In this document: positions 38,555-51,968 of the stretch, piece by piece | Layout of the letters: each line of letters begins with the position of its first letter | How positions within the stretch are numbered: position 1 is the stretch's first letter | The notes under the pieces: model-generated | Seen by the model: only the letters and a program-made list of their open reading frames with translations | Databases searched by the model: none | Told to the model about the DNA's origin: nothing | Position numbers and translations under genes: made by a program | NCBI GenBank assembly: GCA_977017575.1 | Contig: CDRNVI010000090.1 | Location: forward strand, 105,425 to 169,424 | Reading direction: 5' to 3' | Source of the DNA: Paramoeba atlantica | Taxonomy: Eukaryota; Discosea | Length of the DNA stretch: 64,000 nt

Positions 38555-41153
38555 ATGTCGGAAACATTTGCGTTCCAAGCGGAGATCAATCAGCTGATGT
38601 CTCTCATCATCAACACCTTTTACAGCAATAAGGAGATTTTCTTACGCGAGCTGATCAGCAACTCTTCCGACGCCCTGGATAAGATTCGGTATCAAAGCCT
38701 TACGAACCCTGAAGTTCTTTCTGCGGATGAGAAGTTGCACATATTAGATACAGAGCTCAGACCGGACGGGTGGGTAAGGCTGCATAATGGTGAGGAATAC
38801 ATAATAGAGCTAACTTCTCCATGGGAAGAGAACTTTTCACACGCCCACGACCGCAAAGTTGCGAAATACTCCAGGTTGTATCATACAAGGAAACTGCAAC
38901 ACCCACGCACGTTTCTCTTGGTGTTCGAGGTGGGTGCCAGGGGGAAACTTGCTAGCTCCATTCGACTGCTCAACTCTCTTTTTATGGGAGAAAAACATAT
39001 TGTTTCTGAGTGTCGGAAGGAAATGACGAGAAGTGCCCTGCGTGGCAGCTTCATCATATTCCAAAAACGCGACTCAAAGACCTGGAACAATGAAACACAG
39101 TTTGCTGAGGTCGCCTAAAGGTGAATGGATACCACACGTTCTGTGCGTGTGTTCTGGACATTTTATTTTCCTGTATCCATTCATAACCAATCTCTGCACT
39201 ATAAGTGTATGACAAATAAATAAACAATTGGTCGCGGACAAGGCGAACAAGACGTTGTCGATTATTGACTCCGGGGTGGGTATGACGAAAGCGGACTTGG
39301 TGAATAACCTCGGCACGATTGCTCGATCCGGCACCAAGGCGTTCATGGAGGCCCTGGAATCGGGTGCGGACCTCAGTATGATCGGACAATTCGGTGTCGG
39401 GTTCTACTCGGCCTACCTGGTCGCGGACAAAGTCACCGTCGTCTCGAAGCACAATGACGACGAGGCGCACGTTTGGGAATCCTCCGCGGGTGGCACCTTC
39501 ACCGTGGCTCCCTGCCCCTCGGCCCCAGTGAAGCGGGGGACAATGATCACGCTGCACCTGAAGGAGGACCAACAGGAGTACCTGGAAGAGCGACGACTGA
39601 AGGACCTCGTGAAGAAGCACTCCGAGTTCATCGGCTACGACATCGAGCTACAAGTGGAGCGCACCACGGAGAAGGAAGTTACGGACGACGAGGCGGAGGA
39701 GGAAAAGGCGGAGGAAGTGAAACCGGAGGGAGGGGAGGACGAGCCCAAGGTAGAGGAGGCGGAGGAACCCCAGGAGGTGAAGAAGAAGACAAAGAAGGTG
39801 AAGGACGTCTCCGTGGAGTATGAGGTGCTGAACAAGAACAAGCCTCTGTGGACAAAGGACCCGAAGGAGGTGTCACAGGAGGAATACGCCGCCTTCTACA
39901 AGACCATCAGCAACGACTGGGAGGAGCATCTCTCCGTCAAACACTTTAGCGTGGAAGGGCAGCTGGAATTCCGCGCAGTACTGTTCGTCCCGAAGCGTGC
40001 TCCATTCGACATGTTCGAGCCCAATCGCAAGCGAAACAACATTAAGCTGTACGTGCGTCGTGTCTTCATTATGGACAACTGTGAGGAGATCTGTCCGGAG
40101 TGGCTGGCGTTCATTCGAGGCGTCGTCGACAGCGAAGACCTTCCGTTGAACATCTCCCGTGAGAACCTGCAGCAGAACAAAATCCTGAAGGTGATCCGGA
40201 AGAACGTCGTGAAGAAGGCGGTGGAGTTGTTCGAAGAGCTTGCTGCGGATAAGGACAGTTACAAGAGGTTCTATGAGCACTTCGGGAAGAACATCAAGCT
40301 TGGCATTCATGAGGATGCGACGAACCGAACCAAACTTTGCGAACTGCTACGCTACAACAGCACGAAGAGCGGCGAAGATGCTACGAGCTTGAAGGACTAC
40401 GTCACCCGCATGAAGGAGGGCCAGAAGAGCATCTACTACATCACGGGAGACAGTCGCAAGAAGCTTGAGACATCCCCCTTCCTCGAAGAAGCCAAGCGGC
40501 GTGATATGGAAGTCCTGTTCATGGTGGATCCCATTGATGAATACGTCATGCAGCAGCTCAAGGACTTTGAGGATAAGAAATTCGTGTGTCTCACCAAGGA
40601 GGGCGTCAAGTTTGAAGAAACGGAGGAGGAGAAGAAGGCACGGGAGGAGAACAAAGCATCCTTCGAGAAGCTTTGCACGACGATCAAAGAGATTCTTGGT
40701 GAGAAGGTGGACAAGGTTGTGCTCACCGAGCGCTTGGCGACCTCCCCCTGTATCCTGGTTACCTCTGAACACGGGTGGAGTGCACACATGGAACAGATCA
40801 TGAAGCACCAAGCCCTGCGAGACGCTTCCATGTCCTCATACATGGTGTCAAAGAAGACAATGGAGATCAATCCGCACCACAGCATTATTAAGGAGCTCCG
40901 ACGTAAAGCGGATACTGATCAGAACGACAAGACCGTGAAGGATCTCGTCATGCTCCTCTTCGATACCGCGTTGTTGACCTCAGGGTTTAACCTTGAAGAT
41001 CCTTCCTCCTACGGCGAACGCATCCACCGCATGGTGAAACTCGGCCTCTCCATCGATGACGACGAGCTTCCCCCTGCCCCCGTGGCGGCCAGCTCGGAAA
41101 TGGATGCTGACGATCTTGCGGAGGGCGAAGGACGTATGCAGGAGGTCGATTAA
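38555..41153 (+). pseudogene. HSP90 copy 1, split by a retroelement tail
   Basis: An otherwise complete HSP90 gene (reading from MSETFAFQ to MQEVD) whose N-terminal ATPase domain is interrupted after Ile63 by 482 bp of foreign DNA (38743-39224). The frame runs straight from HSP90 into the insert and stops at 39116-39118, so the translated product would be 62-63 HSP90 residues plus about 125 retroelement residues. The part after the insert is open but lacks a start. Lys-to-Arg in SYKRFYEHF is its only other protein change. The insertion removes Asp78 and everything after from the same polypeptide, so no chaperone can be made. Confidence 0.9.
38743..39224 (+). mobile_element. 5'-truncated non-LTR retrotransposon 3' end
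   Basis: The insert encodes, in frame with HSP90, [35 protein letters not shown] and VFEVGARG, then stops and runs to an A-rich end (gacaaataaataaa). PD...ELT...K..KY matches the PD-(D/E)xK-like nuclease tail found after reverse transcriptases in many LINE-like elements. It replaces one base of the target and has no visible target-site duplication. Only the last 125 codons and a short 3' tail are present, as expected from incomplete target-primed reverse transcription. Confidence 0.75.
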
Positions 41154-41622
41154 GTCGCTTATCGGTTGATCCTATGAGATCACATTCGGGGAAGGAAATC
41201 AATTGCTAAATTTGATCTTTTTGCTTTTTACGAATTAAGTTCAAGGAACGCTGAAATGCAAGATAATCGCCAGGTTGAGCAAGATATGACACTTTGCTCC
41301 TGCAATATCTTTTGTTTTGTGCGAATCAAAGCAGTTCGTTACGCATGACAATTGTTCATCTTATGCTAGTTTCAAACAGTAAAGTTATTCACGCAACTTT
41401 AGGAGACTGGGTGATGGTATAAACTATGATATACTCATATGATAAGTACTCCTTTTTAAAGTTAATGTTGGCAATATTCGGGATTTATATTGGAATCTCT
41501 TCTTCCTTGCTTGTATACTTTGCTAGACCTTATTCGAACTGTTCTTGCAGCCATATTCACCGATTTCACACAGAAATACTAGCCTTCTTTTTCATTTTCC
41601 TCTCTTTCCACTGCATTCCACA

Positions 41623-43740
41623 ATGTCGGAAACATTTGCGTTCCAAGCGGAGATCAATCAGCTGATGTCTCTCATCATCAACACCTTTTACAGCAATAAG
41701 GAGATTTTCTTACGCGAGCTGATCAGCAACTCTTCCGACGCCCTGGATAAGATTCGGTATCAAAGCCTTACAAACCCTGAAGTTCTTTCTGCGGATGAGA
41801 AGTTGCACATTCAATTGGTCGCGGACAAGGCGAACAAGACGTTGTCGGTTATTGACTCCGGGGTGGGTATGACGAAAGCGGACTTGGTGAATAACCTCGG
41901 CACGATTGCTCGATCCGGCACCAAGGCGTTCATGGAGGCCCTGGAATCGGGTGCGGACCTCAGTATGATCGGACAATTCGGTGTCGGGTTCTACTCGGCC
42001 TACCTGGTCGCGGACAAAGTCACCGTCGTCTCGAAGCACAATGACGACGAGGCGCACGTTTGGGAATTCTCCGCGGGTGGCACCTTCACCGTGGCTCCCT
42101 GCCCCTCGGCCCCAGTGAAGCGGGGGACAATGATCACGCTGCACCTGAAGGAGGACCAACAGGAGTACCTGGAAGAGCGACGACTGAAGGACCTCGTGAA
42201 GAAGCACTCCGAGTTCATCGGCTACGACATCGAGCTACAAGTCGAGCGCACCACGGAGAAGGAAGTTACGGACGACGAGGCGGAGGAGGAGAGGACGGAG
42301 GAAGTGAAACCGGAGGGAGGGGAGGACGAGCCCAAGGTAGAGGAGGCGGAGGAACCCCAGGAGGTGAAGAAGAAGACAAAGAAGGTGAAGGACGTCTCCG
42401 TGGAGTATGAGGTGCTGAACAAGAACAAGCCTCTGTGGACAAAGGACCCGAAGGAGGTGTCACAGGAGGAATACGCCGCCTTCTACAAGACCATCAGCAA
42501 CGACTGGGAGGAGCATCTCTCCGTCAAACACTTTAGCGTGGAAGGGCAGCTGGAATTCCGCGCAGTACTGTTCGTCCCGAAGCGTGCTCCATTCGACATG
42601 TTCGAGCCCAATCGCAAGCGAAACAACATTAAGCTGTACGTGCGTCGTGTCTTCATTATGGACAACTGTGAGGAGATCTGTCCGGAGTGGCTGGCGTTCA
42701 TTCGAGGCGTCGTCGACAGCGAAGACCTTCCGTTGAACATCTCCCGTGAGAACCTGCAGCAGAACAAAATCCTGAAGGTGATCCGGAAGAACGTCGTGAA
42801 GAAGGCGGTGGAGTTGTTCGAAGAGCTTGCTGCGGATAAGGACAGTTACAAGAAGTTCTATGAGCACTTCGGGAAGAACATCAAGCTTGGCATTCATGAG
42901 GATGCGACGAACCGAACCAAACTTTGCGAACTGCTACGCTACAACAGCACGAAGAGCGGCGAAGATGCTACGAGCTTGAAGGACTACGTCACCCGCATGA
43001 AGGAGGGCCAGAAGAGCATCTACTACATCACGGGAGACAGTCGCAAGAAGCTTGAGACATCCCCCTTCCTCGAAGAAGCCAAGCGGCGTGATATGGAAGT
43101 CCTGTTCATGGTGGATCCCATTGATGAATACGTCATGCAGCAGCTCAAGGACTTTGAGGATAAGAAATTCGTGTGTCTCACCAAGGAGGGCGTCAAGTTT
43201 GAAGAAACGGAGGAGGAGAAGAAGGCACGGGAGGAGAACAAAGCATCCTTCGAGAAGCTTTGCACGACGATCAAAGAGATTCTTGGTGAGAAGGTGGACA
43301 AGGTTGTGCTCACCGAGCGCTTGGCGACCTCCCCCTGTATCCTGGTTACCTCTGAACACGGGTGGAGTGCACACATGGAACAGATCATGAAGCACCAAGC
43401 CCTGCGAGACGCTTCCATGTCCTCATACATGGTGTCAAAGAAGACAATGGAGATCAATCCGCACCACAGCATTATTAAGGAGCTCCGACGTAAAGCGGAT
43501 ACTGATCAGAACGACAAGACCGTGAAGGATCTCGTCATGCTCCTCTTCGATACCGCGTTGTTGACCTCAGGGTTTAACCTTGAAGATCCTTCCTCCTACG
43601 GCGAACGCATCCACCGCATGGTGAAACTCGGCCTCTCCATCGATGACGACGAGCTTCCCCCTGCCCCCGTGGCGGCCAGCTCGGAAATGGATGCTGACGA
43701 TCTTGCGGAGGGCGAAGGACGTATGCAGGAGGTCGATTAA
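41623..43740 (+). CDS. HSP83: Cytosolic HSP90 (HSP83), copy 2
   Basis: A 705-residue cytosolic HSP90. N-terminal ATPase: catalytic Glu32 in FLREL, Asn36, Asp78 in IDSGVGM, and the lid Gly motif [10 protein letters not shown] charged linker (about 215-270) with EEE/KKK runs joins the middle domain ([21 protein letters not shown]). The C-terminal dimer domain ends MQEVD, the TPR co-chaperone docking tail (usually MEEVD; trypanosomatids also vary here). Copy-specific changes: Val76 for Ile, Phe for Ser in WEFSAGG, and EERTEE for EEKAEE in the linker. It assists the folding of kinases and other clients with HSP70/J-proteins. GC-rich codons unlike the AT-richer single-copy genes. Confidence 0.97.
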   Translation: MSETFAFQAEINQLMSLIINTFYSNKEIFLRELISNSSDALDKIRYQSLTNPEVLSADEKLHIQLVADKANKTLSVIDSGVGMTKADLVNNLGTIARSGTKAFMEALESGADLSMIGQFGVGFYSAYLVADKVTVVSKHNDDEAHVWEFSAGGTFTVAPCPSAPVKRGTMITLHLKEDQQEYLEERRLKDLVKKHSEFIGYDIELQVERTTEKEVTDDEAEEERTEEVKPEGGEDEPKVEEAEEPQEVKKKTKKVKDVSVEYEVLNKNKPLWTKDPKEVSQEEYAAFYKTISNDWEEHLSVKHFSVEGQLEFRAVLFVPKRAPFDMFEPNRKRNNIKLYVRRVFIMDNCEEICPEWLAFIRGVVDSEDLPLNISRENLQQNKILKVIRKNVVKKAVELFEELAADKDSYKKFYEHFGKNIKLGIHEDATNRTKLCELLRYNSTKSGEDATSLKDYVTRMKEGQKSIYYITGDSRKKLETSPFLEEAKRRDMEVLFMVDPIDEYVMQQLKDFEDKKFVCLTKEGVKFEETEEEKKAREENKASFEKLCTTIKEILGEKVDKVVLTERLATSPCILVTSEHGWSAHMEQIMKHQALRDASMSSYMVSKKTMEINPHHSIIKELRRKADTDQNDKTVKDLVMLLFDTALLTSGFNLEDPSSYGERIHRMVKLGLSIDDDELPPAPVAASSEMDADDLAEGEGRMQEVD

Positions 43741-44209
43741 GTCGCTTATCGGTTGATCCTATGAGATCACATTCGGGGAAGGAAATCAATTGCTAAATTT
43801 GATCTTTTTGCTTTTTACGAATTAAGTTCAAGGAACGCTGAAATGCAAGATAATCGCCAGGTTGAGCAAGATATGACACTTTGCTCCTGCAATATCTTTT
43901 GTTTTGTGCGAATCAAAGCAGTTCGTTACGCATGACAATTGTTCACCTTATGCTAGTTTCAAACAGTAAAGTTATTCACGCAACTTTAGGCGACTGGGTG
44001 ATGGTATAAACTATGATATACTCATATGATAAGTACTCCTTTTTAAAGTTAATGTTGGCAATATTCGGGATTTATATTGGAACCTCTTCTTCCTTGCTTG
44101 TATACTTTGCTAGACCTTATTCGAACTGCTCCTGCAGCCATATTCACCGATTTCACACAGAAATACTAGCCTTCTTTTTCATTTTCCTCTCTTTCCACTG
44201 CATTCCACA

Positions 44210-46325
44210 ATGTCGGAAACATTTGCGTTCCAAGCGGAGATCAATCAGCTGATGTCTCTCATCATCAACACCTTTTACAGCAATAAGGAGATTTTCTTAC
44301 GCGAGCTGATCAGCAACTCTTCCGACGCCCTGGATAAGATTCGGTATCAAAGCCTTACGAACCCTGAAGTTCTTTCTGCGGATGAGAAGTTGCACATTCA
44401 ATTGGTCGCGGACAAGGCGAACAAGACGTTGTCGATTATTGACTCCGGGGTGGGTATGACGAAAGCGGACTTGGTGAATAACCTCGGCACGATTGCTCGA
44501 TCCGGCACCAAGGCGTTCATGGAGGCCCTGGAATCGGGTGCGGACCTCAGTATGATCGGACAATTCGGTGTCGGGTTCTACTCGGCCTACCTGGTCGCGG
44601 ACAAAGTCACCGTCGTCTCGAAGCACAATGACGACGAGGCGCACGTTTGGGAATCCTCCGCGGGTGGCAACTTCACCGTGGCTCCCTGCCCCTCGGCCCC
44701 AGTGAAGCGGGGGACGATGATCACGCTGCACCTGAAGGAGGACCAACAGGAGTACCTGGAAGAGCGACGACTGAAGGACCTCGTGAAGAAGCACTCCGAG
44801 TTCATCGGCTACGACATCGAGCTACAAGTGGAGCGCACCACGGAGAAGGAAGTTACGGACGACGAGGCGGAGGAGGAAAAGGCGGAGGAAGTGAAACCGG
44901 AGGGAGGGGAGGACGAGCCCAAGGTAGAGGAGGCGGAGGAACCCCAGGAGGTGAAGAAGAAGACAGAAGGTGAAGGACGTCTCCGTGGAGTATGAGGTGC
45001 TGAACAAGAACAAGCCTCTGTGGACAAAGGACCCGAAGGAGGTGTCACAGGAGGAATACGCCGCCTTCTACAAGACCATCAGCAACGACTGGGAGGAGCA
45101 TCTCTCCGTCAAACACTTTAGCGTGGAAGGGCAGCTGGAATTCCGCGCAGTACTGTTCGTCCCGAAGCGTGCTCCATTCGACATGTTCGAGCCCAATCGC
45201 AAGCGAAACAACATTAAGCTGTACGTGCGTCGTGTCTTCATTATGGACAACTGTGAGGAGATCTGTCCGGAGTGGCTGGCGTTCATTCGAGGCGTCGTCG
45301 ACAGCGAAGACCTTCCGTTGAACATCTCCCGTGAGAACCTGCAGCAGAACAAAATCCTGAAGGTGATCCGGAAGAACGTCGTGAAGAAGGCGGTGGAGTT
45401 GTTCGAAGAGCTTGCTGCGGATAAGGACAGTTACAAGAAGTTCTATGAGCACTTCGGGAAGAACATCAAGCTTGGCATTCATGAGGATGCGACGAACCGA
45501 ACCAAACTTTGCGAACTGCTACGCTACAACAGCACGAAGAGCGGCGAAGATGCTACGAGCTTGAAGGACTACGTCACCCGCATGAAGGAGGGCCAGAAGA
45601 GCATCTACTACATCACGGGAGACAGTCGCAAGAAGCTTGAGACATCCCCCTTCCTCGAAGAAGCCAAGCGGCGTGATATGGAAGTCCTGTTCATGGTGGA
45701 TCCCATTGATGAATACGTCATGCAGCAGCTCAAGGACTTTGAGGATAAGAAATTCGTGTGTCTCACCAAGGAGGGCGTCAAGTTTGAAGAAACGGAGGAG
45801 GAGAAGAAGGCACGGGAGGAGAACAAAGCATCCTTCGAGAAGCTTTGCACGACGATCAAAGAGATTCTTGGTGAGAAGGTGGACAAGGTTGTGCTCACCG
45901 AGCGCTTGGCGACCTCCCCCTGTATCCTGGTTACCTCTGAACACGGGTGGAGTGCACACATGGAACAGATCATGAAGCACCAAGCCCTGCGAGACGCTTC
46001 CATGTCCTCGTACATGGTGTCAAAGAAGACAATGGAGATCAATCCGCACCACAGCATTATTAAGGAGCTCCGACGTAAAGCGGATACTGATCAGAACGAC
46101 AAGACCGTGAAGGATCTCGTCATGCTCCTCTTCGATACCGCGTTGTTGACCTCAGGGTTTAACCTTGAAGATCCTTCCTCCTACGGCGAACGCATCCACC
46201 GCATGGTGAAACTCGGCCTCTCCATCGATGACGACGAGCTTCCCCCTGCCCCCGTGGCGGCCAGCTCGGAAATGGATGCTGACGATCTTGCGGAGGGCGA
46301 AGGACGTATGCAGGAGGTCGATTAA
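44210..46325 (+). pseudogene. HSP90 copy 3, frameshifted
   Basis: Compared with sister units, two A are missing near 44964 (agacagaagg instead of agacaaagaagg) in the charged linker. The frame then ends at 44995, giving 261 residues: the whole N-terminal ATPase domain and part of the linker. The downstream frame is open to the normal MQEVD end (451 codons) but lacks its own start. One missense change (GGNFTV for GGTFTV) also marks this copy. The truncated product could still bind ATP but could not dimerise. A sequencing error at an A-rich site is the simplest rival explanation. Confidence 0.85.
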
Positions 46326-46794
46326 GTCGCTTATCGGTTGATCCTATGAGATCACATTCGGGGAAGGAAATCAATTGCTAAATTTGATCTTTTTTCTTTT
46401 TACGAATTAAGTTCAAGGAACGCTGAAATGCAAGATAATCGCCAGGTTGAGCAAGATATGACACTTTGCTCCTGCAATATCTTTTGTTTTGTGCGAATCA
46501 AAGCAGTTCGTTACGCATGACAATTGTTCACCTTATGCTAGTTTCAAACAGTAAAGTTATTCACGCAACTTTAGGCGACTGGGTGATGGTATAAACTATG
46601 ATATACTCATATGATAAGTACTCCTTTTTAAAGTTAATGTTGGCAATATTCGGGATTTATATTGGAACCTCTTCTTCCTTGCTTGTATACTTTGCTAGAC
46701 CTTATTCGAACTGTTCTTGCAGCCATATTCACCGATTTCACACAGAAATACTAGCCTTCTTTTTCATTTTCCTCTCTTTCCACTGCATTCCACA

Positions 46795-48912
46795 ATGTCG
46801 GAAACATTTGCGTTCCAAGCGGAGATCAATCAGCTGATGTCTCTCATCATCAACACCTTTTACAGCAATAAGGAGATTTTCTTACGCGAGCTGATCAGCA
46901 ACTCTTCCGACGCCCTGGATAAGATTCGGTATCAAAGCCTTACGAACCCTGAAGTTCTTTCTGCGGATGAGAAGTTGCACATTCAATTGGTCGCGGACAA
47001 GGCGAACAAGACGTTGTCGATTATTGACTCCGGGGTGGGTATGACGAAAGCGGACTTGGTGAATAACCTCGGCACGATTGCTCGATCCGGCACCAAGGCG
47101 TTCATGGAGGCCCTGGAATCGGGTGCGGACCTCAGTATGATCGGACAATTCGGTGTCGGGTTCTACTCGGCCTACCTGGTCGCGGACAAAGTCACCGTCG
47201 TCTCGAAGCACAATGACGACGAGGCGCACGTTTGGGAATCCTCCGCGGGTGGCACCTTCACCGTGGCTCCCTGCCCCTCGGCCCCAGTGAAGCGGGGGAC
47301 AATGATCACGCTGCACCTGAAGGAGGACCAACAGGAGTACCTGGAAGAGCGACGACTGAAGGACCTCGTGAAGAAGCACTCCGAGTTCATCGGCTACGAC
47401 ATCGAGCTACAAGTGGAGCGCACCACGGAGAAGGAAGTTACGGACGACGAGGCGGAGGAGGAAAAGGCGGAGGAAGTGAAACCGGAGGGAGGGGAGGACG
47501 AGCCCAAGGTAGAGGAGGCGGAGGAACCCCAGGAGGTGAAGAAGAAGACAAAGAAGGTGAAGGACGTCTCCGTGGAGTATGAGGTGCTGAACAAGAACAA
47601 GCCTCTGTGGACAAAGGACCCGAAGGAGGTGTCACAGGAGGAATACGCCGCCTTCTACAAGACCATCAGCAACGACTGGGAGGAGCATCTCTCCGTCAAA
47701 CACTTTAGCGTGGAAGGGCAGCTGGAATTCCGCGCAGTACTGTTCGTCCCGAAGCGTGCTCCATTCGACATGTTCGAGCCCAATCGCAAGCGAAACAACA
47801 TTAAGCTGTACGTGCGTCGTGTCTTCATTATGGACAACTGTGAGGAGATCTGTCCGGAGTGGCTGGCGTTCATTCGAGGCGTCGTCGACAGCGAAGACCT
47901 TCCGTTGAACATCTCCCGTGAGAACCTGCAGCAGAACAAAATCCTGAAGGTGATCCGGAAGAACGTCGTGAAGAAGGCGGTGGAGTTGTTCGAAGAGCTT
48001 GCTGCGGATAAGGACAGTTACAAGAAGTTCTATGAGCACTTCGGGAAGAACATCAAGCTTGGCATTCATGAGGATGCGACGAACCGAACCAAACTTTGCG
48101 AACTGCTACGCTACAACAGCACGAAGAGCGGCGAAGATGCTACGAGCTTGAAGGACTACGTCACCCGCATGAAGGAGGGCCAGAAGAGCATCTACTACAT
48201 CACGGGAGACAGTCGCAAGAAGCTTGAGACATCCCCCTTCCTCGAAGAAGCCAAGCGGCGTGATATGGAAGTCCTGTTCATGGTGAATCCCATTGATGAA
48301 TACGTCATGCAGCAGCTCAAGGACTTTGAGGATAAGAAATTCGTGTGTCTCACCAAGGAGGGCGTCAAGTTTGAAGAAACGGAGGAGGAGAAGAAGGCAC
48401 GGGAGGAGAACAAAGCATCCTTCGAGAAGCTTTGCACGACGATCAAAGAGATTCTTGGTGAGAAGGTGGACAAGGTTGTGCTCACCGAGCGCTTGGCGAC
48501 CTCCCCCTGTATCCTGGTTACCTCTGAACACGGGTGGAGTGCACACATGGAACAGATCATGAAGCACCAAGCCCTGCGAGACGCTTCCATGTCCTCGTAC
48601 ATGGTGTCAAAGAAGACAATGGAGATCAATCCGCACCACAGCATTATTAAGGAGCTCCGACGTAAAGCGGATACTGATCAGAACGACAAGACCGTGAAGG
48701 ATCTCGTCATGCTCCTCTTCGATACCGCGTTGTTGACCTCAGGGTTTAACCTTGAAGATCCTTCCTCCTACGGCGAACGCATCCACCGCATGGTGAAACT
48801 CGGCCTCTCCATCGATGACGACGAGCTTCCCCCTGCCCCCGTGGCGGCCAGCTCGGAAATGGATGCTGACGATCTTGCGGAGGGCGAAGGACGTATGCAG
48901 GAGGTCGATTAA
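46795..48912 (+). CDS. HSP83: Cytosolic HSP90 (HSP83), copy 4
   Basis: Full-length 705-residue HSP90 with all motifs described for copy 2. Its only protein difference from the common form is Asp to Asn in the middle domain (FMVNPIDEY in place of FMVDPIDEY). The following spacer belongs to the 'B' type (agGAGact, ttccCtgc) and the preceding one to the 'A' type. Confidence 0.97.
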   Translation: MSETFAFQAEINQLMSLIINTFYSNKEIFLRELISNSSDALDKIRYQSLTNPEVLSADEKLHIQLVADKANKTLSIIDSGVGMTKADLVNNLGTIARSGTKAFMEALESGADLSMIGQFGVGFYSAYLVADKVTVVSKHNDDEAHVWESSAGGTFTVAPCPSAPVKRGTMITLHLKEDQQEYLEERRLKDLVKKHSEFIGYDIELQVERTTEKEVTDDEAEEEKAEEVKPEGGEDEPKVEEAEEPQEVKKKTKKVKDVSVEYEVLNKNKPLWTKDPKEVSQEEYAAFYKTISNDWEEHLSVKHFSVEGQLEFRAVLFVPKRAPFDMFEPNRKRNNIKLYVRRVFIMDNCEEICPEWLAFIRGVVDSEDLPLNISRENLQQNKILKVIRKNVVKKAVELFEELAADKDSYKKFYEHFGKNIKLGIHEDATNRTKLCELLRYNSTKSGEDATSLKDYVTRMKEGQKSIYYITGDSRKKLETSPFLEEAKRRDMEVLFMVNPIDEYVMQQLKDFEDKKFVCLTKEGVKFEETEEEKKAREENKASFEKLCTTIKEILGEKVDKVVLTERLATSPCILVTSEHGWSAHMEQIMKHQALRDASMSSYMVSKKTMEINPHHSIIKELRRKADTDQNDKTVKDLVMLLFDTALLTSGFNLEDPSSYGERIHRMVKLGLSIDDDELPPAPVAASSEMDADDLAEGEGRMQEVD

Positions 48913-49381
48913 GTCGCTTATCGGTTGATCCTATGAGATCACATTCGGGGAAGGAAATCAATTGCTAAATTTGATCTTTTTGCTTTTTACGAATTAAGTT
49001 CAAGGAACGCTGAAATGCAAGATAATCGCCAGGTTGAGCAAGATATGACACTTTGCTCCTGCAATATCTTTTGTTTTGTGCGAATCAAAGCAGTTCGTTA
49101 CGCATGACAATTGTTCATCTTATGCTAGTTTCAAACAGTAAAGTTATTCACGCAACTTTAGGAGACTGGGTGATGGTATAAACTATGATATACTCATATG
49201 ATAAGTACTCCTTTTTAAAGTTAATGTTGGCAATATTCGGGATTTATATTGGAATCTCTTCTTCCCTGCTTGTATACTTTGCTAGACCTTATTCGAACTG
49301 TTCTTGCAGCCATATTCTCCGATTTCACACAGAAATACTAGCCTTCTTTTTCATTTTCCTCTCTTTCCACTGCATTCCACA

Positions 49382-51499
49382 ATGTCGGAAACATTTGCGT
49401 TCCAAGCGGAGATCAATCAGCTGATGTCTCTCATCATCAACACCTTTTACAGCAATAAGGAGATTTTCTTACGCGAGCTGATCAGCAACTCTTCCGACGC
49501 CCTGGATAAGATTCGGTATCAAAGCCTTACGAACCCTGAAGTTCTTTCTGCGGATGAGAAGTTGCACATTCAATTGGTCGCGGACAAGGCGAACAAGACG
49601 TTGTCGATTATTGACTCCGGGGTGGGTATGACGAAAGCGGACTTGGTGAATAACCTCGGCACGATTGCTCGATCCGGCACCAAGGCGTTCATGGAGGCCC
49701 TGGAATCGGGTGCGGACCTCAGTATGATCGGACAATTCGGTGTCGGGTTCTACTCGGCCTACCTGGTCGCGGACAAAGTCACTGTCGTCTCGAAGCACAA
49801 TGACGACGAGGCGCACGTTTGGGAATCCTCCGCGGGTGGCACCTTCACCGTGGCTCCCTGCCCCTCGGCCCCAGTGAAGCGGGGGACAATGATCACGCTG
49901 CACCTGAAGGAGGACCAACAGGAGTACCTGGAAGAGCGACGACTGAAGGACCTCGTGAAGAAGCACTCCGAGTTCATCGGCTACGACATCGAGCTACAAG
50001 TGGAGCGCACCACGGAGAAGGAAGTTACGGACGACGAGGCGGAGGAGGAAAAGGCGGAGGAAGTGAAACCGGAGGGAGGGGAGGACGAGCCCAAGGTAGA
50101 GGAGGCGGAGGAACCCCAGGAGGTGAAGAAGAAGACAAAGAAGGTGAAGGACGTCTCCGTGGAGTATGAGGTGCTGAACAAGAACAAGCCTCTGTGGACA
50201 AAGGACCCGAAGGAGGTGTCACAGGAGGAATACGCCGCCTTCTACAAGACCATCAGCAACGACTGGGAGGAGCATCTCTCCGTCAAACACTTTAGCGTGG
50301 AAGGGCAGCTGGAATTCCGCGCAGTACTGTTCGTCCCGAAGCGTGCTCCATTCGACATGTTCGAGCCCAATCGCAAGCGAAACAACATTAAGCTGTACGT
50401 GCGTCGTGTCTTCATTATGGACAACTGTGAGGAGATCTGTCCGGAGTGGCTGGCGTTCATTCGAGGCGTCGTCGACAGCGAAGACCTTCCGTTGAACATC
50501 TCCCGTGAGAACCTGCAGCAGAACAAAATCCTGAAGGTGATCCGGAAGAACGTCGTGAAGAAGGCGGTGGAGTTGTTCGAAGAGCTTGCTGCGGATAAGG
50601 ACAGTTACAAGAAGTTCTATGAGCACTTCGGGAAGAACATCAAGCTTGGCATTCATGAGGATGCGACGAACCGAACCAAACTTTGCGAACTGCTACGCTA
50701 CAACAGCACGAAGAGCGGCGAAGATGCTACGAGCTTGAAGGACTACGTCACCCGCATGAAGGAGGGCCAGAAGAGCATCTACTACATCACGGGAGACAGT
50801 CGCAAGAAGCTTGAGACATCCCCCTTCCTCGAAGAAGCCAAGCGGCGTGATATGGAAGTCCTGTTCATGGTGGATCCCATTGATGAATACGTCATGCAGC
50901 AGCTCAAGGACTTTGAGGATAAGAAATTCGTGTGTCTCACCAAGGAGGGCGTCAAGTTTGAAGAAACGGAGGAGGAGAAGAAGGCACGGGAGGAGAACAA
51001 AGCATCCTTCGAGAAGCTTTGCACGACGATCAAAGAGATTCTTGGTGAGAAGGTGGACAAGGTTGTGCTCACCGAGCGCTTGGCGACCTCCCCCTGTATC
51101 CTGGTTACCTCTGAACACGGGTGGAGTGCACACATGGAACAGATCATGAAGCACCAAGCCCTGCGAGACGCTTCCATGTCCTCGTACATGGTGTCAAAGA
51201 AGACAATGGAGATCAATCCGCACCACAGCATTATTAAGGAGCTCCGACGTAAAGCGGATACTGATCAGAACGACAAGACCGTGAAGGATCTCGTCATGCT
51301 CCTCTTCGATACCGCGTTGTTGACCTCAGGGTTTAACCTTGAAGATCCTTCCTCCTACGGCGAACGCATCCACCGCATGGTGAAACTCGGCCTCTCCATC
51401 GATGACGACGAGCTTCCCCCTGCCCCCGTGGCGGCCAGCTCGGAAATGGATGCTGACGATCTTGCGGAGGGCGAAGGACGTATGCAGGAGGTCGATTAA
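49382..51499 (+). CDS. HSP83: Cytosolic HSP90 (HSP83), copy 5
   Basis: Full-length, with the common protein sequence, the same as copies 7, 8 and 9. It shares with them the silent change gtcacTgtc (about codon 136) that copies 2-4 and 6 lack. Its stop is followed by a private G-to-T change (attaaTtcgc), which marks the spacer at 51500. Confidence 0.97.
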   Translation: MSETFAFQAEINQLMSLIINTFYSNKEIFLRELISNSSDALDKIRYQSLTNPEVLSADEKLHIQLVADKANKTLSIIDSGVGMTKADLVNNLGTIARSGTKAFMEALESGADLSMIGQFGVGFYSAYLVADKVTVVSKHNDDEAHVWESSAGGTFTVAPCPSAPVKRGTMITLHLKEDQQEYLEERRLKDLVKKHSEFIGYDIELQVERTTEKEVTDDEAEEEKAEEVKPEGGEDEPKVEEAEEPQEVKKKTKKVKDVSVEYEVLNKNKPLWTKDPKEVSQEEYAAFYKTISNDWEEHLSVKHFSVEGQLEFRAVLFVPKRAPFDMFEPNRKRNNIKLYVRRVFIMDNCEEICPEWLAFIRGVVDSEDLPLNISRENLQQNKILKVIRKNVVKKAVELFEELAADKDSYKKFYEHFGKNIKLGIHEDATNRTKLCELLRYNSTKSGEDATSLKDYVTRMKEGQKSIYYITGDSRKKLETSPFLEEAKRRDMEVLFMVDPIDEYVMQQLKDFEDKKFVCLTKEGVKFEETEEEKKAREENKASFEKLCTTIKEILGEKVDKVVLTERLATSPCILVTSEHGWSAHMEQIMKHQALRDASMSSYMVSKKTMEINPHHSIIKELRRKADTDQNDKTVKDLVMLLFDTALLTSGFNLEDPSSYGERIHRMVKLGLSIDDDELPPAPVAASSEMDADDLAEGEGRMQEVD

Positions 51500-51968
51500 T
51501 TCGCTTATCGGTTGATCCTATGAGATCACATTCGGGGAAGGAAATCAATTGCTAAATTTGATCTTTTTGCTTTTTACGAATTAAGTTCAAGGAACGCTGA
51601 AATGCAAGATAATCGCCAGGTTGAGCAAGATATGACACTTTGCTCCTGCAATATCTTTTGTTTTGTGCGAATCAAAGCAGTTCGTTACGCATGACAATTG
51701 TTCACCTTATGCTAGTTTCAAACAGTAAAGTTATTCACGCAACTTTAGGCGACTGGGTGATGGTATAAACTATGATATACTCATATGATAAGTACTCCTT
51801 TTTAAAGTTAATGTTGGCAATATTCGGGATTTATATTGGAACCTCTTCTTCCTTGCTTGTATACTTTGCTAGACCTTATTCGAACTGTTCTTGCAGCCAT
51901 ATTCACCGATTTCACACAGAAATACTAGCCTTCTTTTTCATTTTCCTCTCTTTCCACTGCATTCCACA

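Noticed and set aside
41575-41622. Pyrimidine tract right before the HSP90 ATG read as a trans-splice signal
   Set aside because: No AG lies between this tract and the ATG, so the splice site, if any, must be further upstream (candidates ttcttgCAG or cacacAG).
41710-43472. Long - strand open frames (about 145-165 codons) and a 116-codon + strand frame inside every HSP90 unit
   Set aside because: They repeat only because the HSP90 sequence repeats, overlap its coding frame completely, and have codon use explained by the GC-rich HSP90 codons.
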